From Bacteroidota bacterium (GTDB lineage: Bacteria > Bacteroidota > Bacteroidia > Chitinophagales > Chitinophagaceae), in assembly GCA_013289015.1 (NCBI GenBank), contig JABDAV010000025.1, positions 1 through 36,591 on the forward strand: a stretch of 36,591 nt of DNA, read 5' to 3'. This document shows, one piece after another, positions 27,891 to 35,690 of the stretch; the first letter of the stretch is position 1, and each line of letters begins with the position of its first letter. The notes under the pieces are model-generated. The model made no database searches, was not told where the DNA came from, and saw nothing but the letters and a program-made list of their open reading frames with translations. The position numbers and the translations under genes were made by a program.

Positions 27891-28970
27891 ATGCAGATCA
27901 TATTGGGAATTATTTTTCATTTCATCGGAGGTTTTGCTTCAGGAAGTTTTTATGTTCCTTATAAAAAGATAAAAGGCTGGCACTGGGAGAACTACTGGTT
28001 AATAGGCGGCTTATTTTCATGGTTGATTATTCCGCCTGTTGCCGCATGGTTAACCATTCCAAACTTTACAGAAATTATAGCGCAAACATCTGCTGTAACA
28101 CTTGGCTGGACTTACTTCTGGGGCTTGCTCTGGGGTATTGGCGGACTTACTTATGGCTTGGGTATGCGTTATCTCGGTATGAGTCTCGGCAATTCCGTAT
28201 TGCTTGGTTTTACATCCGCATTTGGTGCATTGGTGCCATCTATCTATTACAATTTTCATCCCGAAGCAGGCAAGACAACTTTCAATGATCTGCTTACAAC
28301 ATCATGGGGAAGAATTGTTTTGATTGGAATAATAATTTGCCTGTTGGGTATTGTTATTTGCGGTCGTGCAGGCATATTAAAAGAGAAAGAATTGTCAGAC
28401 GAAAAAAAGAAAGAAAGCATTAAAGAATTCAATCTCGTAAAAGGATTAATTGTATGTACTATTTCAGGAATTCTCAGCGCTTGTTTTAATTATGGTATTG
28501 AAGCCGGTGCACCTATGTCTGCAGCAGCAAACAATTTATGGAAGGCTGCAAATCCTGGTGCAACAACAGAATTTTTATATCAGAATAATGTTATTTACAT
28601 CGTGATCTTATGGGGTGGATTAACAACAAACTTTATATGGTGTATGTATTTGAATGCACGCAATAAAACATTCGGCGATTATACAGATAAAAAAACACCA
28701 CTGTTGAATAATTATTTCTTTGCAGCCCTTGCGGGCACCATTTGGTTTTTACAATTCTTTTTCTATGGCATGGGTGAAAGCAAATTGGGGAATGGCGCTA
28801 GTTCATGGATATTACACATGGCATTCATTATACTCGTTGCCAACCTTTGGGGTCTTGCATTAAAAGAATGGAAAGGGGTAAGCAGGAAAACAGCAACAAC
28901 AATTACAATAGGAATATTTCTTATCTTTTTATCGGTGGTATTGGTTGGATACGGAAATGCGTTGAAGTGA
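27891..28970 (+). CDS. rhaT: L-rhamnose/H+ symporter
   Basis: A 359-residue inner-membrane permease with about ten hydrophobic spans, of the RhaT family in the drug/metabolite transporter superfamily. The start QIILGIIFHFIGGFASGSFYVPYKKIKGWHWENYW, then LLWGIGGLTYGLGMRYLGMSLGNSVLLGFTSAFGALVPSIY and SGILSACFNYGIEAG, are characteristic of RhaT. Length is normal (about 345-360). It heads the catabolic genes rhaEW, rhaI and rhaB, so rhamnose uptake into the cytoplasm is the natural role. Its stop codon is followed immediately by a GC-rich palindrome related to those found inside rhaEW. Confidence 0.94.
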   Translation: MQIILGIIFHFIGGFASGSFYVPYKKIKGWHWENYWLIGGLFSWLIIPPVAAWLTIPNFTEIIAQTSAVTLGWTYFWGLLWGIGGLTYGLGMRYLGMSLGNSVLLGFTSAFGALVPSIYYNFHPEAGKTTFNDLLTTSWGRIVLIGIIICLLGIVICGRAGILKEKELSDEKKKESIKEFNLVKGLIVCTISGILSACFNYGIEAGAPMSAAANNLWKAANPGATTEFLYQNNVIYIVILWGGLTTNFIWCMYLNARNKTFGDYTDKKTPLLNNYFFAALAGTIWFLQFFFYGMGESKLGNGASSWILHMAFIILVANLWGLALKEWKGVSRKTATTITIGIFLIFLSVVLVGYGNALK

Positions 28971-29034
28971 AAGCCCCGGCCCTGAAGGGAGTATGAAATT
29001 GAACATTGAAAATTGAGTGTTGAATATTGAATAT
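28971..29034. repeat. degenerate GC palindrome plus TTGAA-rich repeat in the rhaT-rhaEW gap
   Basis: Bases 28971-28991 hold AAGCCCCGGCCCTGAAGGGAG. Read on the minus strand (CTCCCTTCAGGGCCGGGG) this resembles the CCCCTTTAGGGG-type elements inside rhaEW, with the same following G-run. Then 28996-29034 is a run of related TTGAA/ATTGAA units, a common Bacteroidota intergenic repeat as I recall. They occupy half of the 143-bp gap. Confidence 0.55.
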
Positions 29035-29113
29035 TTTTTTGAATCAGTTCACAGTTTTGGGCGCGCTCTGCAAAGTCTCTGACTTTTAAAACAAACTCTT
29101 TAAAAATTAATTT

Positions 29114-31309
29114 ATGATAACAGAAAATAAAACTGTTCTCCATAACCCCCCTTTAGGGGATGGGGGCAGAGTTGGGGCCTTCAAACACGTAAGCTATTTA
29201 TGGAACGAGAAAGAAGCTGCAAAACTTGCAGGCGATGAAGTAGCGCTACTGGTATATCGTTCCAATTTATTAGGAGCCGATCTGAGGTTGACCAATTATG
29301 GTGGCGGCAATACATCATGTAAAGCAATAGCGAAAGATCCGCTTACCAATAAAGATGTTGAAGTAATGTGGGTGAAAGGCAGCGGCGGAGATTTGGGAAC
29401 AATGAAGCGGAGTGGTTTGGCTGCTTTATATGTGGACAGATTACGTGCATTAAAAAATGTTTATCGCGGTATTGAGCATGAAGATGAAATGGTGGAGTTA
29501 TTCGATCATTGTATTTATGATCTTGCTTCAAAAGCCCCTTCTATTGATACAGCATTGCATGGTTTTCTTCCATTCAAACATATCGATCATTTACATCCGG
29601 ATGCAGCCATTGCTTTAGCTGCTGCAAAGGATGGCGAAAAAATAGTAAAAGAATTATTTAACGGAACTATCGGTTGGGTAAAATGGCAAAGGCCCGGTTT
29701 TGAATTAGGGTTAATGTTGAAACAATGCCTTGATGAAAATCCAGGCATACGCGGCATCATGCTTGGCTCGCATGGATTATTTACATGGGGTGAGACAGCA
29801 TATGAAAGTTATATCAACACATTGGAAGTAATTGAACGTTGTGCAGAATATTTGCTCCCATCCCCTAAAGGGGGGAAAGAAACTTTTGGAGGTGCAAAAA
29901 TTCAATCTTTACCAAAAGAAGAAAGGCTAAAAAAAGCAGCTGCCCTCATGCCAATACTTAGAGGCTTCTGTTCTAATAATGATGCTACCCGGAACCCCCC
30001 GCCGGGGGGCAGGGGGACTGTTGGTCATTTTACTGATGATGACCGCGTATTGGAATACATCAACTCAAATGACCTTGAAAGATTAGCGCCGATGGGTACA
30101 AGTTGTCCTGATCATTTTCTGCGCACAAAAATTTCTCCGCTTGTTTTAAATCTTACTACTGATGAAGATGTAACTAATGTTAATGCTATCAAACAAAAAT
30201 TACAACCGCAGTTTGAAGAATACCGAAAGATGTATGCGGATTATTATAACACCTGCAAACATCGAAACAGTCCGGCCATGCGTGATGCAAATCCTGTTAT
30301 TATTTTATATCCGGGCGTGGGTATGTTCAGCTTTGCAAAAGACAAACAAACAACAAGGGTTGCATCTGAATTTTATATCAATGCCATCAATGTAATGAAA
30401 GGTGCAGAAGCAATTTCAGAATATACTTCACTGCCAAGACAGGAAGCATTTAATATTGAATATTGGTTATTGGAAGAAGCAAAGCTGCAACGCATGCCTA
30501 AACCAAAACCACTAAGCGGGCGCATTGCGTTGATAACAGGAAGTGCCGGCGGCATCGGAAAGGCTATCGCCAAAAAGTTTGCAGACGAAGGTGCATGTAT
30601 TGTTATCAATGATATTAATGAAGAAAGAATGAAAGGTGCAATGGAAGAGTTTAAGCAACAGTTTGGGAGAGATACTGCAGCTTCAACATTGCTTGATGTA
30701 ACCAATAACGAAACTATTGAAAAAGCTTTTGCCGATGCAGTGCTTGCGTTTGGCGGTGTTGATATTGTAGTGAACAATGCGGGCATCAGTATTTCAAAAT
30801 CAATCACTGATCATTCAATTACAGATTGGGATAAGTTGTATGATATTCTAGTGAAGGGGCAATTCCTTGTTTCTAAGATTGGTGTTGAAATTATGCGTAA
30901 GCAAAATATTGGAGGCGATATCATCAACATTGTTTCAAAAAATTCTGTTGTCGCTGGCCCCAACAATGCCGGTTATGGAAGCGCAAAAGCAGCGCAGGCG
31001 CATCTTTCAAGATTATTGGCAGCAGAACTTGGTGCAGATAAAATTCGTGTGAATGTAGTAAATCCTGATGCGGTTATTGCCGACAGTAATATCTGGGCAG
31101 GTGGCTGGGCTGAAGGAAGAGCAAAAGCTTACGGAATTAAAGTAGAAGAGTTGCCGGCTTATTATGCAAAGCGCACGTTGTTGAATGAAACTATTTTGCC
31201 GGAAGATATTGCCAATGCATGTTTTGTTTTTGTAAGCGGACTGCTGAATAAGTCAACAGGCAATACATTGAATGTGGACGGTGGTGTTGCAGCAGCGTTT
31301 TTGCGGTAA
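29114..31309 (+). CDS. rhaEW: bifunctional rhamnulose-1-phosphate aldolase / L-lactaldehyde dehydrogenase
   Basis: A 731-residue fusion. The N-terminal class II aldolase domain (about residues 30-420; NYGGGNTSCK and the metal-site HGFLPFKHIDHLHPDA) cleaves L-rhamnulose 1-phosphate to DHAP and L-lactaldehyde. The C-terminal short-chain dehydrogenase (about 465-731; LITGSAGGIGKAIA, NNAGISI, catalytic Tyr621 and Lys625 in YGSAK) oxidises lactaldehyde to L-lactate. This is the known RhaE-RhaW arrangement. Three GC-rich palindromic segments lie in frame: HNPPLGDGGRVGAF (about residues 10-23), LLPSPKGGKETFGG (about 247-260) and RNPPPGGRGTVGHF (about 293-306). They fall at the N-terminus and in likely loops, are not part of the family core, and look inserted. 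It sits between rhaT and a damaged GxxExxY gene. Confidence 0.93.
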   Translation: MITENKTVLHNPPLGDGGRVGAFKHVSYLWNEKEAAKLAGDEVALLVYRSNLLGADLRLTNYGGGNTSCKAIAKDPLTNKDVEVMWVKGSGGDLGTMKRSGLAALYVDRLRALKNVYRGIEHEDEMVELFDHCIYDLASKAPSIDTALHGFLPFKHIDHLHPDAAIALAAAKDGEKIVKELFNGTIGWVKWQRPGFELGLMLKQCLDENPGIRGIMLGSHGLFTWGETAYESYINTLEVIERCAEYLLPSPKGGKETFGGAKIQSLPKEERLKKAAALMPILRGFCSNNDATRNPPPGGRGTVGHFTDDDRVLEYINSNDLERLAPMGTSCPDHFLRTKISPLVLNLTTDEDVTNVNAIKQKLQPQFEEYRKMYADYYNTCKHRNSPAMRDANPVIILYPGVGMFSFAKDKQTTRVASEFYINAINVMKGAEAISEYTSLPRQEAFNIEYWLLEEAKLQRMPKPKPLSGRIALITGSAGGIGKAIAKKFADEGACIVINDINEERMKGAMEEFKQQFGRDTAASTLLDVTNNETIEKAFADAVLAFGGVDIVVNNAGISISKSITDHSITDWDKLYDILVKGQFLVSKIGVEIMRKQNIGGDIINIVSKNSVVAGPNNAGYGSAKAAQAHLSRLLAAELGADKIRVNVVNPDAVIADSNIWAGGWAEGRAKAYGIKVEELPAYYAKRTLLNETILPEDIANACFVFVSGLLNKSTGNTLNVDGGVAAAFLR
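29144..29184. repeat. in-frame GC-rich palindromic element, copy a, in rhaEW
   Basis: The core CCCCTTTAGGGG is at 29148-29159, followed by ATGGGGGC and then a further G-run. It encodes NPPLGDGGRVGAF just before the conserved FKHVSYLWNE start of the aldolase. Bases 29146-29164 are the exact reverse complement of copy b at 29857-29875 (19/19). Confidence 0.8.
29857..29875. repeat. in-frame GC-rich palindromic element, copy b (opposite orientation)
   Basis: CCCATCCCCTAAAGGGGGG is identical over 19 bases to the complement of copy a, but lies the other way round and is read in a different register (PSPKGGK). It lies between the aldolase core and the conserved FGG...SLPKEERLK segment, at a loop of variable length in relatives I recall. 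Confidence 0.8.
29993..30023. repeat. in-frame GC-rich palindromic element, copy c, in rhaEW
   Basis: Bases 29995-30009 form CCCCCCG-C-CGGGGGG, followed by CAGGGGGACTG. The peptide RNPPPGGRGTVGHF parallels copy a's HNPPLGDGGRVGAF at NPP, G, G, VG and F. It interrupts the segment between CSNNDAT and VGHFTDDDRVLEYINSNDL, which is short in relatives. Confidence 0.75.
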
Positions 31310-31314
31310 GGCCC

Positions 31315-31384
31315 GAACCACAAAGACGCTAAGGCACTAAGGAACACAAAGAATGATTAGTGATGCTTTGTGCCTTCGTGGTTC
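31315..31384. repeat. hairpin repeat downstream of rhaEW (full copy)
   Basis: GAACCAC (31315-31321) pairs with GTGGTTC at 31378-31384, and an inner CACAAAG pairs with CTTTGTG, leaving a 14-nt loop. The sequence resembles the widely seen AACCACAAAGACACTAAGGCAC family of Bacteroidota genomes. Its right arm, bases 31366-31384, is repeated at 31823-31841 on the other side of the GxxExxY gene. Confidence 0.8.
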
Positions 31385-31414
31385 AGAATATCTTTATTTA
31401 ATAAGAAACAAAAT

Positions 31415-31803
31415 ATGTTTGCTAAACTCTCTGAACAAGAAGAATACCTGGCAAAACAAATAGTTGATATTGCTTTTAAAATACACAAGGAATTAGGGCC
31501 AGGTTTATTAGAAAGTGTTTATGCAAAATGCTTTATTACGAATTATTTAATCGAAATATCAATTATGAGAATCAAAAACAAGTTCCAATAATTTATCAAT
31601 CATTAATTATAGATGAAGGCTTACGATTAGATTTATTGATCGGAGATGTAATAATAATAGAATTAAAAGCGCAGGAAAATTATTATCCGGTTTGGGAGGC
31701 GCAGTTGCTTAGTTATCTTAGACTTACCGGCAAACGCTTAGGGTTTTTAATAAATTTTCATGTGCCATTGATAAAGGATGGAATTAAAAGAATAATACTT
31801 TAA
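31415..31803 (+). pseudogene. GxxExxY protein (PD-(D/E)XK nuclease fold), frameshifted
   Basis: The ATG at 31415 starts FAKLSEQEEYLAKQIVDIAFKIHKELGPGLLESVYAKC, containing the namesake motif GLLESVY. The frame then shifts near 31533: the expected YYELFNRNINYENQKQVPI continues in the next frame, as if one T were missing after TGC. The rest reads GLRLDLLIGDVIIIELKAQENYYPVW, holding the nuclease-fold D...ExK motif, and ends IKDGIKRIIL. Joined, it gives a normal length of about 129 residues. Function is unproven; relatives occur as lone genes and within 23S rRNA intervening sequences. It sits inside the rhamnose operon, flanked by the 19-bp direct repeat 31366-31384 and 31823-31841, and has no role in rhamnose use. 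Confidence 0.8.
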
Positions 31804-31822
31804 ACTTAGTGCTACTTCGGGC

Positions 31823-31841
31823 CTTTGTGCCTTAGTGGTTC
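31823..31841. repeat. right-arm copy of the hairpin repeat after GxxExxY
   Basis: CTTTGTGCCTTAGTGGTTC matches 31366-31384 at 18 of 19 bases, in direct orientation. The left arm of the hairpin is absent here. It ends 14 bp before the rhaI start. Confidence 0.8.
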
Positions 31842-31855
31842 AAAAAAATTGCCAA

Positions 31856-33136
31856 ATGAAGATAGAAAAGTATAGACTCGAATCGCACAATGAATCTTTA
31901 ATTAAAGAACATACAAGAAGATTCAACTTTATCGCTAATGATGTTCCCAATGTTGAAACTATTTTACAAAAGCTAAACTATTTCCAGGTGGCTATTCCTT
32001 CCTGGGCTTTAGGCACAGGTGGTACACGTTTCGCAAGATTTGCGGGTGGCGGCGAACCGCGCAATCTTGAAGAAAAAATTGAAGACATTGGTTTATTACA
32101 CGCACTTAATAAATCAAGCGGTGCAATATCACTTCACATTCCGTGGGATATTCCGGAGAACGCATCGCATATAAAAACATTGGCCGCGCAAAATGATCTC
32201 AAGTTCGATGCGATGAACTCAAACACTTTCCAGGATCAGCCCGGTCAGAAGTTGAGTTATAAATTCGGTTCAATGCAACACGTCAATAAAGACATCCGCA
32301 AACAAGCCATTGAACATAACATCCAAGTAATAAAGTACGGAGTGGACCTGGGCTCACAATCATTAACCGTGTGGTTAAGCGATGGCAGTTGTTTTCCCGG
32401 GCAGTTGAATTTCAGGAAGGCTTTTCAGAATACATTGGAAAGCTTGCAGGAAGTATATGCAGCTTTACCCAATGATTGGAAAATGTTTGTTGAATACAAA
32501 GCCTATGAACCCAATTTTTATTCAACGACCGTTGGCGATTGGGGACAATCATTATTATACGCAAATAAACTTGGAGAAAAAGCATATACATTGGTTGACC
32601 TTGGCCATCATTTGCCCAATGCAAATATTGAACAAATTGTTTCCCTGTTATTAATGGAAGGAAAGCTTGGCGGATTTCATTTCAACGATAGTAAATATGG
32701 TGATGATGATTTAACGGTTGGCAGTATCAAGCCTTATCAATTATTTCTCATCTTTAATGAATTGGTTGAAGGAATTGAAATCGAAAAAAATACCCCTTTA
32801 GGGGCTGGAGCATTCGGCTGGATGATAGATGCATCACATAACGTAAAAGATCCTTTGGAAGATTTATTGCAATCTGTAGAAGCGATCATGATAACATATA
32901 CGCAGGCTTTGCTCGTTGACAGAAAGAAATTAGTTGATGCGCAAAATAATAATGATGTTGTAACAGCACAGGAAATTCTGCAGCAGTCATTTCGTACGGA
33001 TGTACGTGCATTGGTTGCAGAAGCGAGGTTAAGATCAGGTGGTGCCTTAAATCCTTTATCAATATATCGTGGCGAAAAAGTAAGAGATCGCTTAATTAAA
33101 GAAAGAGGCAGCAAAATTATTGCAACGGGTCTATAG
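31856..33136 (+). CDS. rhaI: L-rhamnose isomerase (RhaI type)
   Basis: A TIM-barrel metal isomerase of about 426 residues converting L-rhamnose to L-rhamnulose. The ATG at 31856 (MKIEKYRLESHN...) is the true start; codons upstream lie in repeat DNA. It matches the Pseudomonas stutzeri RhaI type, not the E. coli RhaA sequence: VAIPSWALGTGGTRFARF, ISLHIPWDIP, FDAMNSNTFQD, VEYKAYEPNFYSTTVGDWG (metal Glu), TLVDLGHHLPNANIEQI (metal Asp), GGFHFNDSKYGDDDLTVGSI (metal His) and WMIDASHNVKDP (last Asp ligand). A CCCCTTTAGGGG element lies in frame just before that last motif. It is followed by another hairpin repeat and rhaB. Confidence 0.94.
   Translation: MKIEKYRLESHNESLIKEHTRRFNFIANDVPNVETILQKLNYFQVAIPSWALGTGGTRFARFAGGGEPRNLEEKIEDIGLLHALNKSSGAISLHIPWDIPENASHIKTLAAQNDLKFDAMNSNTFQDQPGQKLSYKFGSMQHVNKDIRKQAIEHNIQVIKYGVDLGSQSLTVWLSDGSCFPGQLNFRKAFQNTLESLQEVYAALPNDWKMFVEYKAYEPNFYSTTVGDWGQSLLYANKLGEKAYTLVDLGHHLPNANIEQIVSLLLMEGKLGGFHFNDSKYGDDDLTVGSIKPYQLFLIFNELVEGIEIEKNTPLGAGAFGWMIDASHNVKDPLEDLLQSVEAIMITYTQALLVDRKKLVDAQNNNDVVTAQEILQQSFRTDVRALVAEARLRSGGALNPLSIYRGEKVRDRLIKERGSKIIATGL
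32793..32804. repeat. in-frame CCCCTTTAGGGG element, copy d, in rhaI
   Basis: The 12-base palindrome is the same core as copies a and b. It encodes part of NTPLGAGAFGWM, in the variable loop before the conserved MIDASHN motif. It is flanked by AAAAAAATA and CTGGAG. A short palindrome alone could arise by chance; the match to the rhaEW copies is what argues against that. Confidence 0.65.
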
Positions 33137-33145
33137 AAGACTACA

Positions 33146-33210
33146 AACCACTAAGACTCAAAGGCCAAGGTAACACAAAGGCTTTGCGCTTCTTCGTGTC
33201 TTCGTGGTTC
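33146..33210. repeat. hairpin repeat between rhaI and rhaB
   Basis: AACCACTAAGAC (33146-33157) pairs imperfectly with GTCTTCGTGGTT near 33198-33209, and the centre ACACAAAGGCTTTG is partly palindromic. It belongs to the same family as 31315-31384 but is a diverged copy, so the two are not a recent duplication. Confidence 0.75.
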
Positions 33211-33238
33211 AAATAATATTTCTGTTATTTCAATTAAT

Positions 33239-34615
33239 ATGAGTAAAAATGTTATAGCCATATTCGACGCCGGCAAAACAAACAAAAAATTGTTCCTGTT
33301 CGATGAGCAATACAATATCGTTCATGAAGAATCAACCGTGTTTGAAGAAGTAAAAGATGAAGATAGATTTCCATGCGAAGATGTGCATGCACTTACCGAC
33401 TGGATTCGTGAAAAGTTTCAGCAGTCAGCAACAAGTAATAAATATGATCTGCGTGCAGTAAACTTTTCAGCATATGGTGCAAGCTTTGTTCACGTTGATG
33501 ATAAAGGCCAACCCGTTACACCATTGTACAATTATTTAAAACCTTATCCCGAACAACTTAAGCAACAATTCTATAATACTTATGGCGGAGAAAGTTTACT
33601 GGCAAGACAAACTGCATCACCTGTTTTAGGCAGCTTAAATTCAGGCATGCAGCTATACAGATTAAAGCATGAACAGCCTGATGTTTTTTCACGTATCAAA
33701 TCTTCATTGCATCTTCCGCAATATTTAAGTTATATCATTACATCAAATCCTGCTTCAGATATTACCAGCATTGGTTGCCATACACAGTTATGGCATTTTC
33801 AGAAGAACCAATATCATCAATGGGTATTTGCTGAACAATTACATAACAAGCTACCTAAAATTTATAATGCAGATAAGTTCACACTTTCAAACAATCCAAA
33901 TACTATTTTAACTGGCATTGGTTTGCACGATAGTTCAGCCGCATTAATACCTTATCTTAAACTGTTTAATGAGCCATTTATTTTATTGTCAACAGGCACA
34001 TGGTGTATCAGTTTAAATCCTTTCAATACTTCAATGCTCAGCGATTATGAATTGCATAATGATTGCCTGTGTTATTTATCATACGAAGGAAAGCCTGTTA
34101 AAGCCTCGCGATTGTTTGCGGGTTATGAACATGAGCAACAGGTGCAGCGGTTAGCAAAGCACTTCAATAAAGTATTGCATCATTACAAAGCGATCGCATA
34201 TGATAATGCTTTATTAAAGAAGCTTGACAAAAAGAATATCGCCAAAACAACCGGCAATAATACAGCGATGGTGCAACAATCAGCGTTCGAAAACAGGTCG
34301 CTGGATAATTTTGAAACCTATGAAGAAGCCTATCATCAATTGATGCTCGATATAATTGTGCAGCAGGTATTTTCAACGAAGCTTGTGCTTAATAATACGC
34401 CTGTTAAAAAAATATTTGTTGATGGTGGTTTTGGTAAAAATGACGTGTATATGCGTTTATTGGCTGCAGCTTTTCCTGGTATTAAAGTCTGTGCGGCAAG
34501 CATACCGCAGGCATCTGCGCTGGGCGCTGCACTTGCATTGCACGATCATCTAAGCAAGAAGGAAATACCACAGGGCCTTATACATCTGAAATACTACGAT
34601 TGTATTACAAACTGA
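33239..34615 (+). CDS. rhaB: FGGY-family carbohydrate kinase, probable rhamnulokinase
   Basis: A 458-residue sugar kinase. The N-terminal FGGY domain opens with VIAIFDAGKTNKKLFLFDE (the phosphate-binding region, here DAGKTN rather than the usual D-GTT). The C-terminal domain has LLSTGTWCISLNPF and the ATP-binding IFVDGGFGKNDVYMRLLAAAFPGIKV followed by ASALGAALALHD. Length is slightly short for the family (about 470-500). By position beside rhaI and rhaEW it should phosphorylate L-rhamnulose to rhamnulose 1-phosphate, which RhaE needs. L-fuculokinase or another FGGY activity cannot be ruled out from sequence alone. Confidence 0.87.
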   Translation: MSKNVIAIFDAGKTNKKLFLFDEQYNIVHEESTVFEEVKDEDRFPCEDVHALTDWIREKFQQSATSNKYDLRAVNFSAYGASFVHVDDKGQPVTPLYNYLKPYPEQLKQQFYNTYGGESLLARQTASPVLGSLNSGMQLYRLKHEQPDVFSRIKSSLHLPQYLSYIITSNPASDITSIGCHTQLWHFQKNQYHQWVFAEQLHNKLPKIYNADKFTLSNNPNTILTGIGLHDSSAALIPYLKLFNEPFILLSTGTWCISLNPFNTSMLSDYELHNDCLCYLSYEGKPVKASRLFAGYEHEQQVQRLAKHFNKVLHHYKAIAYDNALLKKLDKKNIAKTTGNNTAMVQQSAFENRSLDNFETYEEAYHQLMLDIIVQQVFSTKLVLNNTPVKKIFVDGGFGKNDVYMRLLAAAFPGIKVCAASIPQASALGAALALHDHLSKKEIPQGLIHLKYYDCITN

Positions 34616-34748
34616 GTGTGTTTATTGCAAACAAAGAAATGTTCGTCCTGATTTATTAAGATCAAGAACAGGTTTAGAATTTAAACATATAGATGCTGAA
34701 CGCTACAAGTTATAAATTTTGCATCTTTAAGCCATCAAAAATAGCTGT

Positions 34749-35690
34749 ATGAAAAAAATCATAGTAGTATTTCTTTTTCTTTTATCAATCGTTATGGCGC
34801 ATGCCCAGCAATACAAAAATTTTAAAGTTTCTGTGTATTGCAGGGCGTACGAAGTAAAGCTTATGGCTGACACAACAAATTATTTGAAACCGATATGGAA
34901 TGAAATAACGCGGCAGTTGAAAGTTGATAAAGTATATCTTGAAACACATCGCGACCTTATTATTGTTGACCAGCAAACATTGAACATGGCGAAGAAATTT
35001 TTTACAGACAGAGGGATTGAAGTTGCAGGAGGGATCACACTTACTGTAAGCGAACCCAACCGCTTTCAAACATTTTGTTACAGTGATCCTGATGACAGGG
35101 AAAAAGTAAAAGAATTAAGTGAATACACAGCTAAAAACTTTAATGAATTTATATTAGACGATTTCTTTTTTACCAATTGTAAAGATGATGAAGCTATAAA
35201 AGATAAAGGCAGCAAAAGCTGGACACAATATCGTTTAGACCTGATGGCTGAAGCTGCAAAATCACTTATTGTTGGTCCTGCAAAAGCAGTGAATCCTAAA
35301 GTAAAAGTGATTGTAAAATATCCAAACTGGTATGAACATTTTCAAGGCCTTGGTTTTAATCTTGAAAAAGAACCACAAATCTTTGATGGTATTTACACTG
35401 GTACTGAAACAAGAGATGCTGTAATGAGTGCACAACATTTGCATCCATATCTTGGCTATAACATTTTTCGCTACTTCGAAAATATTGCTCCGGGCCGTAA
35501 TGGAGGAGGCTGGGTTGATCCTGGTGGTATGACTTCTGCAGACCGTTATGCAGAACAATTATGGATAACATTATTTGCAAAAGCACCTGAACAAACCTTG
35601 TTTGATTTTCGCCAGTTAAGCAGGCCAATATATCCTTCTGACCGTGCTGCATGGCAGGGCAACATACAAGTTTTGATTATGATGAAATGA
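34749..35690 (+). CDS. secreted protein of unknown function, 5' part before a frameshift
   Basis: A signal peptide (KKIIVVFLFLLSIVMAHAQ) starts a protein whose frame closes at 35690 after 313 codons. The chain looks like an (alpha/beta)8 barrel: FKVSVYCRAYEVKL, KVDKVYLETHRD, GIEVAGGITLT, then a strand end with acidic residues, FNEFILDDFFFTNCKDD, then VKVIVKYPNWYEHFQ and IYTGTETRD. The FILDDFFF position is where glycoside hydrolases often carry a catalytic acid, so a glycosidase-like enzyme is plausible, but I recognise no family. The last residues (NIQVLIMMK) are off-frame; the protein continues from about 35666. It follows rhaB by 133 bp. Confidence 0.75.
   Translation: MKKIIVVFLFLLSIVMAHAQQYKNFKVSVYCRAYEVKLMADTTNYLKPIWNEITRQLKVDKVYLETHRDLIIVDQQTLNMAKKFFTDRGIEVAGGITLTVSEPNRFQTFCYSDPDDREKVKELSEYTAKNFNEFILDDFFFTNCKDDEAIKDKGSKSWTQYRLDLMAEAAKSLIVGPAKAVNPKVKVIVKYPNWYEHFQGLGFNLEKEPQIFDGIYTGTETRDAVMSAQHLHPYLGYNIFRYFENIAPGRNGGGWVDPGGMTSADRYAEQLWITLFAKAPEQTLFDFRQLSRPIYPSDRAAWQGNIQVLIMMK

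Noticed and set aside
28763-29143. 126-codon minus-strand frame over the rhaT end and the following gap
   Set aside because: It runs through the end of rhaT and the TTGAA repeat and has no domain or conserved start.
31528-31803. Separate 91-codon gene downstream of the 73-codon frame
   Set aside because: The two halves together match one GxxExxY protein, with the namesake motif in the first and the nuclease motif in the second, so it is one frameshifted gene.
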